Assembly (NCBI RefSeq): GCF_000003195.3
Contig: NC_012872.2
Location: 52,743,695 to 52,807,694, forward strand
Direction: 5' to 3'
From: Sorghum bicolor
Taxonomy: Eukaryota > Streptophyta > Magnoliopsida > Poales > Poaceae
Length of the DNA: 64,000 nt
The position numbers and the translations under genes are program-made. Of the stretch, positions 35,941-47,700 are shown in pieces. How positions within the stretch are numbered: position 1 is the stretch's first letter; each line of letters starts with the position of its first letter. Below the pieces are notes generated by a model, which was given only the letters and a program-made list of their open reading frames with translations, searched no databases and was not told where the DNA came from.

Positions 35941-38900
35941 ATGGGTTGCTCCAACTCTAAAGTGGACAATGAGGAGCCCGTGAGGCGCTCCAAGGACAGG
36001 AAGCAGCTCATGAAGCAGCTTGTGCGCCGCCGTCCTGAGCTTGCAGCTGCGCACATTGCATACCTGCACGCCCTCCGCAACACAGGAGCCACTCTCCGGC
36101 AATTTGTGGAGCTGGAGTCTGCACTGTCACAGCAGCCTCCTGAAGGCCTTGCGGCGCCGCCCTCGCCTGCTCCACAGCCGCCGCCGCGACCACCACCTCC
36201 TGAACCCTCAGTCACATCCTCATTGCCACCCTCGCCACGCCCCCCGCCGCCTCTCCCTTTTAGTCCAATAACCACCATAAGGAAGATGGAGAAGAGAGAT
36301 GATGAGCTGCCACCACCACCTCTGGTTTTGAGTCCAATAAGATTAAGAAAGAGGGATGATGAGCTCCATGGGGGTGATTTTACTGATGATGATGATGACA
36401 CCGACAGCTGCTCAACTCCTCTACCACCACCCCTGCCACCCGGCATAGATTGGGAGGAATTGGATCCCTACAATGTGCGCCCCTTGAGTTTCCCATCTCC
36501 ATTTGCTGATAGGAACGATAAAGAAGTGGCTTCACAGGTTACCATGGACAATGATCCTGAGGTAGACACAGAATTTGATGGAGAGGAGGATGCAAGTGTG
36601 CTTGGCATTGATGATGGCATTGTGGACAGGGTCCATGTGAATCCAGCCAAGGGTAGGGCTCTGGGTGATGTCAACTCTTCAATGGTGAGCAGGGTGACAA
36701 AGGATTCAGACTCTATGGCGGTGCCTTGGAGGAGTAAGAAGTCACTTGTTGAGATTGTTAAGGAGATTGATGAGTACTTCTTGAAAGCAGCAGCAAGTGG
36801 GAAAGACGTTGTGATTCTTTTGGACTCTGCTGGTGGGCGGCCTGATGCCTTAGAGATAGAGGCAAAGAAAGGTAATATGTGCCCATGTACTATCATTATG
36901 TACATATTTTTGATATTTCTGCTCTAGAATCTTCTTTCTTTTGGGGGTGCCGTATCAATGGTCTTTTGGAAAATTCTATGGATCATTAATTTAAGTAGTT
37001 TGATATTTGGTGTATGAAAATGTGTTCTGTCATGGAAAATGAAATTGACAACAAGATATCTATCTAGAATCCATCTACTAGTTTTGAAATTGAATTGATT
37101 AATGTGTCTCCATTTCATGGTTTGCTCTTTTTGACAATATTAATTCATATCACTGTTCTGCTGTTCTCTTAGAATCATGACTCAAAAGTGTGAAATGTCC
37201 TGTTTGAAACCATTGTAGCATCCTCAGAAGAACTGCAAAGAAGATCATTTATACAGAATCTGTCTTAATTTGTCCTGTTTAGGAGAAGTTACTTCAGGCT
37301 TATGAATGTATAATCTTTTATTTGATTTAGTTGTTGTATATGGACCTTCTGGTCTATACACTGTTTGGTTCTCTGATGCTTTTTTTTGTGTAAATGTATT
37401 GCAACATCCATGGAAACATTGGAAAGTGACCAATATTAGAAACCAATTCATGATCAAGTGCATCACTACATTACTCTGTTACAGTGGAGTAAAAATGAAA
37501 GGGCAGAAGCATTGTCTTTCTTGGTGTTCAGACACTCCTGAATAGTGTTGTTTGTTTCCAGGTGCGGGAAAAAATTCCAAATCTGCGAAGGTTTTCTCCA
37601 CGCTTTCTTGGAGCTGGTCTTTTAAATCTCAGCAGGCTAACAGCGAATCCTCAGTTCTGAATTCTAGTGATTCCTCTGGATATGGTTACCATGGCAAGAC
37701 GCTGGAGAAGCTTTATGATGAGGAGCAAAAACTCTACAAGTTAATCAAGGTGAACCCTTGGACTAGTAGAATAATTGGCTGTTAGCTACAAATTGACGAG
37801 TCAATTTATCTGTAAATTACTTCTTGAGCAGTGTTTTTCTTGTTCTATTAACAAGAGAGCATGACAGCATGATGGCAAAATATTTAAATATTTCCACTTT
37901 ATTGCTTTACCAAAAGTCAACACATTGCTGATTATTACTATTTTTATCTTGCAAGGATGAAGAATTTGCAAGGCTTCAGTATAAGAAACATGTCTCAGTG
38001 CTACAAAAGCTAGAATCAGGGGAACATGATAGACTGCATGCAGAAAGAGTACGGGATGCTATTGAAGAACTGCAGACTCGGATAATCTCATTGGAGGAAG
38101 CTGTGAGTTTGGCGTGTTTTTCCATATCAAATCTCAGAGATGAGGAATTATATCCTCAGATTATTGAACTATCTGCTGGGTAAGCTCCAAAAGTTAGCTA
38201 ACTATAATACTAAAAACTGCTATTTTAAAAGAAACATCCACTAGTACTTGTTCTTGTATTAACGTTAGCATATAATTTCATTTGGAACTCCTAGATATGG
38301 CTTATTAACTTGTAAGTCACATGCTCAGCGTTGTCATACTGGAGCTTTTTTGTAATTAGAATGTTCGATAGTAGTTACCTCATGCATAATGTGACTTTTG
38401 TCTTGGAATGTGGCTCTTGGATTAATAATAAATGAATGCGCGTAGCAAGTTATCATTGCAGCTCGGTGTCAATGCCTCAAACATTACATTTTTTATGCAT
38501 TGAGTCCTTATCACAGTACTATTTCATTCATGTTACCTTGTCTGAACTTTCTTCTCCTGATCTAGGCTTGTGCATATGTGGAGAAACATGTACGAGTGCC
38601 ATCAGGTCCAGAACCATATTGCCCAGCAAGTTAGTCTCCTTGGCAACATACCTGGGAGTGAACCAACAAGTGACACTCATTGCCAGGCAACATCTCAGCT
38701 GGAAATTGAGGTGTCTGGATGGCACAATGCCTTCTGCAATCTCATCACATTGCAGCGTGAATACATTAGCATCCTTAACCAATGGATTGGTCTCACAGAC
38801 TGCCTTCCAGATGATGGTGGCTTAATGAGAAGTTCATCTGGAATACGTAGCCTCTCTGAGGAACTCCAGCGTGCTCTTGACAGGCTACCAGAGAAGGTAT

Positions 38901-39539
38901 GATAGATCCAACTTTGCCCTTTTCTTTCCATTGAAACCCAGCTTTCAGCAACTTTTGGTTAAGGATATATAATTTTTCTTTGAATAAGAAACCTGTGGCT
39001 TATTCATAACTGAAGGACTAGTGTATTCTTTCACAAACTTTGTTGTGCTTACCATTTATCTATTTTATCCCTCTTTAAAAGATGTTCCTTATTTATACAA
39101 ACAGATAGCAGCTGAAGCAATAATGACCTTTATGTCAATCATACACTCTATAGTTGTACAGCAGAGTCAGGAGCGCCAACTAAAGAAGAAGTCAGATAAC
39201 ATGGATAGCAAGTTCCAGACCCAGTTAGAGAAACACAGTGAAAATGCAATGCAAAATTCAGCCCAGCCTCCAAATAAGAATCACTATTCAGTATCAAAGA
39301 ATGAAACGAAACTGGATGCATTTAGAAAGCAGGTTGAGGAGGAAAAGGCCAGATACCTAACCTCTGTGAGAGTAAGCCGAGCCATGACACTGAACAATCT
39401 GCAGACAAGCCTTCCAAATGTGTTCCATGCTCTGGTGGGCTTCTCAGGAATGTGTGTGCAGGCATTTGAAGGTATCAGCAGATGCAGTGAAGTTGCTGTT
39501 ATTCACTCCGGAGCGGCTTCACCTGCTATTTGCTCGTGA
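35941..39539 (+). CDS. DUF630/DUF632 protein (NRG2/APSR1-type), 5 exons, 702 aa
   Basis: The exons are 35,941-36,871, 37,562-37,749, 37,956-38,179, 38,566-38,896 and 39,105-39,539. All introns are GT-AG and all phases join. The protein starts MGCSNSKVDNEEPVRRSKDR, the DUF630 signature, with Gly2 and Cys3 suited to myristoylation and palmitoylation, so plasma-membrane attachment is likely. A proline-rich linker (about 65-115) and an acidic run (DDDDDTD, about 150) come next. A PPGIDWEELDPYNVRPL segment corresponds to the family's WDF/NPF motif. DUF632 runs from about 262 (SLVEIVKEIDEYFLKAA) through LEKLYDEEQKLYKLIK and LVHMWRNMYECHQ to near 600 and is largely helical. Arabidopsis relatives include NRG2 (nitrate signalling) and APSR1 (phosphate response); the role here is inferred. 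An upstream in-frame ATG at 35,881 was not chosen because the MGC start is conserved. Confidence 0.9.
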
Positions 39540-41287
39540 CCTTGGTTCGATGACTGTGATTATTCATTGTAAGTAGGCAAAGTATAAACTGGTTCCACGT
39601 GAATACCCTTCGCTTCTAATTTCCAGAACTTGAATAGTTTTCGGCGGATTATGTGAAGTCAATATAGGCATAATAGTCTTGAATAGATCACAAAGTCTCA
39701 ATTTGAGAAGAGATGGTTACCTCTGAGGATAGTGGTAGAAATATGAAGTATCATAAAACATATGTGGCTTTAAATTCTGGAAAGGATTCATGCAGACTTT
39801 AAATTCTCGTGGTATGATAATTCTACATCTCAATATTTACCAATGTCTTTCCTAAAAAAAATCCAATGACCAGAAACTGCCCTGGATCACAAATTCACAA
39901 CCGACAGACAATCTCAATGCTTGGTTGTGATTGCATGAGAAGTACTACTCTGTACATAATCATTTGCATTTTGACGGAATCAGTGTTTTTCTCCCTTTAT
40001 ATTATATTTATATATAATTGTTATGGTTTACATACTCTGAATCTATGCATCTGATTTCAGTTGCACAATGCCCCTAATTCATGCATATGTAATATGGCAC
40101 ATTGTAAAACGCACATACATGTGCAAAGTACTTCTCCTCCTTAACTACTATTACAAGAAAACTGCCTGTCAAAGTCATTCCTTAAATACTACTCTTTTAG
40201 TTCCAAATTATTAAAAGGTATTTTAGTTTTTTCTAGATATATTCTTGTTACTATGTAACTAGACATAATGTATATCTAAGTACATTTTGCTATCTATTTA
40301 AAAAAATGTCATAATTTGGAATGGAGATCAAATGTAGGCATCCGCATATATATTTGAAGATGATAAACTGCAAACTAAGTGAAAAGGTAAATATGGTATT
40401 TAGGGCCAATCGCGTATAAAACAAATAACTTACACTATTAGTCACATAGGAAGCTAGCACTGTAAAATGATTAAAAAATCTGAATAATCTTAACTAATAA
40501 ACTCAATGATATACTCTCTCTATTTTAAATTATAAGACGTTTTAACCTTTCTAGATACAATGTTTTTTACTGTGTATATAGACATAGTATTTTTAAGTGT
40601 ATAGCAAAAACCATAATTAGAAAAGCCAACTTGTAACTTAGAACAAAGAGAATAGTTTGTACTTTGAGTTTTCAGTGCAAGATCATATCAGTGGGAATTG
40701 GGAATATGGACGAGGATAGGGATGGAAAACAAGCGTAAAAGTTTGGATGGACCATCTATCATGGAGCATTTGGGGTAACAATATTTTACTTTTTCCAAAT
40801 GATTTACTATGTTACACCATCTTTGCGCAGTATATGGGAGTTTACTTTCACAATTCTAAATTATTTCAGCGTGCTTTATGAATGAAAAAAAGTTCATTTT
40901 AAATGACATAACCAGTGATGGTTTTAAGAAAAAGAAGTGAAATGGTGCATGATAGGTAAACCTACCTAGAACTTTTATATGCGCGATTATTTTCGGCGGC
41001 CATTTGGTTGTGCATTCGCTTGAGCTTATCAGCTAAATTTGTCAGTCATTTAGCAGTGTTTTTTCTCTCACAATAAATCATCGAATATTACTTTCTATTA
41101 TTACTTTTTAGCTAAGCGAACAACCGCCTCGTTTTCAGCCAAGCTTGTTAGTCGATGGCCTCGTTGTGGTTGTTACCAATGTTGTTGTTTATATAACGAA
41201 AAGGAAGAAATGTGAGGCAATTTATATACATGAAAACATAGTTGAGATCGGAACATATTTGCTTTAAAAGTTGATGACTTCTCTCGG
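39540..41287. other. 3' region and intergenic sequence with degraded MITEs
   Basis: The first few hundred bases are probably 3' untranslated region and spacer. Degraded Stowaway-like ends are visible near 40,185-40,325 (TTTTAGTTCCAAATTATTAA and a complementary TCATAATTTGGAATGGAG) and near 40,513-40,560 (CTCTCTCTATTTTAAATTAT). Bases 41,000-41,165 resemble a small hAT-like MITE (TTTGGTTGTGCATTCGCTTG and complementary AAGCGAACAACCG). None has a clear duplication. No gene is seen. Confidence 0.5.
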
Positions 41288-42117
41288 CAGTGGCGGAGGG
41301 AAGGGGGGCTGAGGGGGGTCTGGCACCCCCAACCTTCCCATAACTCCCTTAATACATCACATAGATTAGATGCTGAATTGTCTAATTAACTAGTTAATAA
41401 TATTATCTGTACTAAGATTTTTATTCTTATTATATATTAATCTCTAATAGTTTCTTATACAAATAAAATCTAAATCTTTCTAATGTTTTCTTCATATCTT
41501 TTATTCTTATTATTGCCTATCAAACATTAGTTTGTCTCCTACTACATACTCTAATTAGCTAGTTAATTAAAAATCAGTGTTTTTCTTGTTTAATCCTTCC
41601 TAATTGATCCCCAACAATAGAATCTATATTATTTAGCATTAGTCTTTCTATTATCTTTCTTATCTCCTAAGTTTTTGTCATTATTTGTCTAAACTCTAAA
41701 CGGTTATTTAGCTCGTGTACTCAACTTTTAAACACTAACAGTGGTGTGATGTTTCTTTAACCTTCTATTTAAATGACCATTTTACCCGTTTAAGTGATCG
41801 TCTTGGCTGAGGCTAAACGACATGCAACTAATTGTTTGTCATTCAATGTTAGGATCTAGTGCTAATTAATGTTGCCCCCGTTTAACTACTTGTTTTATTG
41901 TGATTTTTTTCCTGGCCAAAGAAATAGATTGATTAGGTGAAGGTTAGAGGCCTAAGACTAATTAATTTATCTTTATTTTTTTAGTTTTTATTTTTTTATC
42001 GTAACGCAAACGTTTATTTTGCTGCTATGTACACTTTTATCATGTAATATTTTAACACACATGATTCTTCTTGGTTTGCACGGCCCCCCCTATGTTTAAA
42101 TTCTAGCTCCGCCCCTG
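41288..42117. mobile_element. hAT-type non-autonomous element, 830 bp
   Basis: The ends are CAGTGGCGGAG and a complementary CTCCGCCCCTG, with a perfect 8-bp duplication TCTCTCGG at 41,280-41,287 and 42,118-42,125. CAG...CTG ends and 8-bp duplications are standard for hAT elements. The interior is AT-rich without a transposase frame. It differs in sequence from the hAT-type elements in the array. Confidence 0.92.
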
Positions 42118-42459
42118 TCTCTCGGTTCTTGTTTGTGATTTCTGCGGAAACAATAACATCCTTACAACTAGTAGAAAAGCTTTATCGATCGCGTTCTCTT
42201 GTGATAAAATGCCAGCTGTTGCAGACACATATGGCACTATGTTTAGTCACAGCTGTTATAGTCATAGTCGCAAAAATTAGATTGTCTCAGTGTTGTACTG
42301 AAAATAAATTATATAGGTTATTGTTTTTGATAAGTTTGATATAACAGTAAAACTAACATACAACATATATATGTATATTTATCATCGAATTTAAAAGTAC
42401 ACCAACGCCATTTGAACAATGTTAACATACTATAATGCAAATAAGTGTGTGTATATATA

Positions 42460-42770
42460 TATAGGATGCATTTTTCGTACTCTCAGGAGTAGTTATTCTC
42501 ATCTTCAATAAACCACATTACGTATGTGTTCATACTTGTTTATCGGTTTGAGTATGTTTATATACTCATATTAAGATATTCTAGATCGTACCACACAATT
42601 TTTTTTGAAGAAATCCACATACTCCATGTATGCGTACATACTTAACATACATATCACTTTAGATGGTCTAGTATGATCATATACTTCATCTACATATATT
42701 TCGTTCGGTCATATACACCCTAAATCTAGAGATACAAACATGGGAGTAACTACTCCTGAGTATTCTCTCT
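42460..42770. mobile_element. MITE, three-copy family, copy 2
   Basis: It begins near AGGATGCATTTTTCGTACTC and carries CAGGAGTAGTTATTCTC, with the complementary GAGTAACTACTCCTGAG near 42,735. It shares its interior with copies 1 and 3 but lacks an internal segment of about 65 bp (around 42,610) present in the others. It lies about 0.8 kb upstream of the SAPS gene. Confidence 0.75.
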
Positions 42771-43605
42771 CTATATGCCTTCAAATACGAAAGCAATTTA
42801 ACGGAAAAAATGGGTAGTTTTTTTTAAACCAATTTCCTTGTCTAAGTCTTCCAAGATAGGAAGAGGAACCCAGCCAAAACTCTCCAAATCATTCACCTGT
42901 GTAAGGATGAAAGTGGATCGGATACAAATGGATATTACTGATATTATATTTGTTTTTATATTTTTACCTAAATTCAGATTTAATACGGATAGTTTCAACC
43001 ATACCGAATAGAATACTATTAGATATTGACATTATTATGTGATTTGAATATCTAAATATAGATACAATATTATATTGAATATCCGAACTCGATACAGACA
43101 CTCTAAATAATTCGCTCTCGAATACGATATAGAAAATATCGGTATCATTTTCATTTTCTTGCATGTGTTAATTCGCTCTCGAATATGATATAGAAAATAT
43201 CGGTATCATTTTCATTTTCATGCATGTGTGCCACCGGCTACCTGCCACGATGAAAGTAACAGCGCCCGGTCGCAGAACAAACACATGACGGCTAAAGACC
43301 AAAACCAATCCCAATTAACCCCAATCCAGCCCAAATCAAACTTCCCCAAACGGAGGAAGGAAACGGAAGCCAAATAGAAAAGCGTGCTCTTTTTTCATCC
43401 TCTCGTGTGTGTGCGAGCGTGCGCCTGCTTCCCCCATCTCGCGATCCCAATTCGATCCGCTCGCCTGCTCTCCCGATCCGACCCGCCCTCCGCGGCCGGG
43501 CAATTCGGCCGCCGCTGCTCGGATTCGCGCGGAGCCGCATCAGATTCGCGCTTCCCGGCGCCACCAAACCCTAGATCCGCCGCCGCTCGTCGCACCGCCG
43601 CCGCC
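42771..43605. other. Upstream region of the SAPS gene
   Basis: Bases 42,880-43,230 are AT-rich with repeated GATAT/GAATA words and contain a 61-bp direct duplication. From about 43,380 the sequence is GC-rich with CCGCCGCC runs, typical of a grass 5' leader before the ATG at 43,606. I see no convincing TATA box. Confidence 0.5.
43109..43229. repeat. 61-bp direct tandem duplication upstream of the SAPS gene
   Basis: The segment starting AATTCGCTCTCGAATA occurs at 43,109 and again at 43,170. Both continue through GATATAGAAAATATCGGTATC to TGCATGTGT, with only two differences seen. The near-identity points to a recent local duplication about 0.4 kb before the start codon. Confidence 0.85.
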
Positions 43606-44756
43606 ATGTTCTGGCGCATGACCGGCCTCTCCGCGGCCTCGCCCGTGAGTGCCCCCTTCCTCTGCTCCTCATCACACCTCTGCTGCTTCTCTCAGGTCGG
43701 GAGCGTGGGCGCACGGGTGCTGTGACAGAGAGCTGCGTGGGTGTGGTTTGTTTGGTTGTTTGCTTGTTTTGGATTGGGTCGCTGGATTGGATTCTGGATT
43801 CGGCTGTTGTGTTGTAAACTTGTAATGCTCGCTTATTCTGAGTATTTCCCTTGGAGCTTCGTGCTGGAATTAGTGCACGAGTGTGCTGTGGCTGCGGGAT
43901 GTGTGCCTTTTGCGTTGATGAGTGCGTGTATGCTGTTCCCCTGGATTTGAGGGTGCCAGTGGATCATAGCGTTTGCTGCTGAAAGGAATGATATGCCTTG
44001 GTTCTGGTTGGGTTTAGGTTTCGGGGATGTTTGATAGTAGATTCATTTTATGGCAAAGAGGAGGCTGTGTTTGTTTTGTTGTACTGAACCCATTATCCTG
44101 TGGCATTCTGTTTTATGAGCTTTTGCTGTACACAATTGTTTGTTATGCATAGGGCACTGCTGTTGCTGCAGAAAGGATTTTTATTTCATGCTGGAATAGT
44201 GTACCATTGCAATATGCTCTTCCCAATATTTTCCTTTTTATAGTTCTGTTCATGGGAATGTCCTGGTTGGATTTACTGGAATTGAATTCTGTTCTAGCCA
44301 TTGCATAGTCACATAATATATGTATAGGGTATAAAAATGGTGTGACACCTGTAATTTTGTTTCGGTGCTAACTTTGTGTACAACTTAATGTACATCCGAA
44401 AAAAATTCTTTTTTGAAGTGATTTCCAAACTTGATCACTGTCAACGTGAATCATTCTTATTACTGTGCTAACTTATTGTTTTTTCCAGGTGGATACAATT
44501 CTGGACAAAGAAAATTTTACATTGGAAGAACTTCTTGACGAGGATGAAATTATTCAGGAGTGCAAAGCACTGAACTCGCGACTCATAAACTTGTAATTTT
44601 CTTATTGATTTATGTGATATTAGCAGCATATTCGATCTACTGATGAAACTTAACTTAGTATTTAATTTTTGTGTGAGCTGTCTTATTATAACTTTATTTG
44701 TGACTTCTGAGACATACAGTGGAGTGTTTGTGGTGGCAAACGAAATGCCTATTAGA

Positions 44757-44793
<37 letters not shown>

Positions 44794-47700
44794 CAATAAG
44801 TATGCTTGTATGATATAATTGTGTTTCTTCTGCACTTATCATTCCTGCAAAGGTCCTGACTCATATGCACGTGAAATTATACATAAGTTAACTCTATGTA
44901 TTTGATTTATTGGTGCTGTTCTATATATAGTTTGTATTATCTGCGAAGAAGTATGCTTTTGTCTTTGGGCCAAAATGTGTTACTACCTCTACTCACTTAT
45001 ACATGATGTTTTAGACAACAAAAGAATACAGAAATACTGCATGCAGTTCAATCATTCTGTCTAAAACATTACGTACACACTGGTGGGAGTATTATTAATT
45101 TATTACTGAACATAGTGGACCACAACACATTTTCTTGTTGGAGGATATTGCTGTATGCATTATTATAAGCCTTACTATCCGGGTTTCCTTAAGCATTGCT
45201 ATTGTGTAGCTTACGTGACAAGGCCCAGGTGGAACAGTTGCTTCGTTATGTTGTGGAAGAAGTTCCAGAGGATGCTGAAAGGAAGCGCTCTTTCAAGTAT
45301 GAACATTGATCACTAGTGTTGTCATTTTATGTAAAACCCTGAAGTCCCCATTCATTCAAACTTCTCCTTGTAGGTTCCCTTTTATTGCTTGCGAAATATT
45401 TACTTGCGAAATCGATGTCATTTTGAGGACCCTAGTAGAGGATGAAGAGGTTGGCATTCTCGTCATATATTTGCCCTTCGAGATATTTCCTTGGAAAATT
45501 TCTAGCTGTAGATTATTGCATTATAGCTTACTTCATTTTCCTTTTCTCCCTGTCTGTGTTGCAGCTAATGGACTTGCTTTTCTCATTTGTGAAACCTGAT
45601 CATCCGCATAGTACATTATTGTCTGGTTACTTCAGTAAGGTAACTTAAGTCAATCTGAATCATTTTCTTTCTCAAATAACAAAGGAGAACTGTGCGTCAT
45701 GATGTTAAGATACAGGAAATAAACTGCACCAACTGTACAGAGAACAGGAGCGATGTTATGCCCCCACCCCACAACACACCCTACTCCATGGGTATAGAAA
45801 AAACAAGTCCCATAAACAAAAACACTTGATCGCAACCCTCTCAACCCACTAGACCATCAAAGGTCAGGGGTGAGTGACCTCATGAGTCATGAAGAGCACC
45901 TGGAGGGCAGAAGCACCATCTAGACACCACATGCTGCACTTGTCAGCCACGTTGTGAAAGAAAACCTGGTTTATCTGAATCATCATAGAGTGACATTGTG
46001 AAAGAAAACCTGGTTTATCTGAATCATCACATCAGAGAGTGTTTGTCTTTTGGAGAAGTTTGTCATTTTGGAGCTAGACTTTATTCTGTAGTTTTTATGC
46101 TGAAACTGAATTCAGTTAAAATATATAATTATGTATTGTAGGTGGTAATATGTTTGATGCTGCGGAAGACTGCTCCACTTATGAGTTATGTTCAGGTATT
46201 CCCCGTATCTTTTTGTGAAAAGGAAAGGAATAATTTATTTTATGTATTTAAATACAAAGTCTTGCATCACACTTCTTCTTTTCTCATGCTTTTATGTTCA
46301 CATGGTTTGTTTAATTGCTTGTCTTTTTTAACACTCGGTTTAGCTTTCACCTATACTCTTTACCTGTATGAAATCTGCTTAAGCAAATTGTGGTACTCTT
46401 TCACTGTGTCTACAAGCTAATAGTTTCTGTTGAACTCAACATTCAAATGGACTTATGGTACCTTTATTATTGCTTTTTACAGGGGCATCCAGAGATAGTT
46501 GTCCAGCTTGTTGACCTGATTGGCATCACATCGATCATGGAGGTAAGTTTATTGTGAATTGTTTTTAATTAATGAATTGTTGGGTGCATTTGGTTGATGC
46601 TGTCCCCTGAATTCTTTAGGTGCTGATACGACTGATTGGTGCTGATGAGGCCATATATTCAAACTATGGTGATACGTTACAGTGGTTAGAAAATACAGAT
46701 GTCCTTGAAATGATTGCAGATAAGTTTAGCTCATCGGTAAGTTAAAAAAGCTCTAATGCACAGGAATATGTTTAAATTGCATGCATAAATTCGTATTACT
46801 CTCATCTTCAATAAACCACATTGTGTATGTGTTCATACTTGTTTATCGGTTTGAGTATGTTTATATACTTATATTAAGATACCCTAGATCTTACCACACA
46901 AAATTTTTTCAAAGAAATTGATATTTTTAATATATTACTAAAATGCCACTATTATATTATATACAATAAGTATAACGACATACTCTATGTATGCATGCAT
47001 ACTTAACATACATATCACCCTAGATGGTCTAGTATAACCATATACTTCGTCTATATACATTTCGTCCGGTAATATACATCTTAAATCTAGAGATATAGAG
47101 ATGAGAGTAACTACACACGCGTGTAGAAAAAATGCGTCCTATATATATATATTGAAATTGGAAAATAAATTTCTTTAACCCTCCAAACATCTAAAAGTTA
47201 TGAAACCTTCATTCCTAATCTAGTTTTACAGGCAGTGCTTTGGCTGTGCACTATATGGTTTAGTGCCTAATCATAGATTGGTAGGCTAGGCTCTTATCAG
47301 GTATTAGGTGGCAGGGGGTGCTTGGGTGACTGATTTCCTTTAAGTTGTAACAGTTTTTGTAGGTTGCTTTTCCATGTAGGAATACTATGCGTTGATTTGG
47401 ACACCCAATTAAAATAAATACTCCCTCCTTCCCGGAATGATAAGCATACTTTGTATAGGAAAAGACTTATGAACCTTGACCAAGAATTATTCAAATTATG
47501 TACAAGTTTAGGACAGAACCTGCATCAATAGATTTGTATTCGAAGTGCCTCTGAGGTGATATTGATTTTTGCTCAGATGACAATATTTTAAAGAGAAATT
47601 AGGGTCAAAATCTATTTTTCGTTGCTTTTCCCTTATCAAAATATGCTTATTGTTTTGGGACAGAGTTGAAAGCCCATTCCATGAACAGTCATTTCTTCCT

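Noticed and set aside
44468..44842. 124-codon minus-strand frame with a tyrosine run
   Set aside because: The tyrosine run comes from the AAT microsatellite in a SAPS intron.
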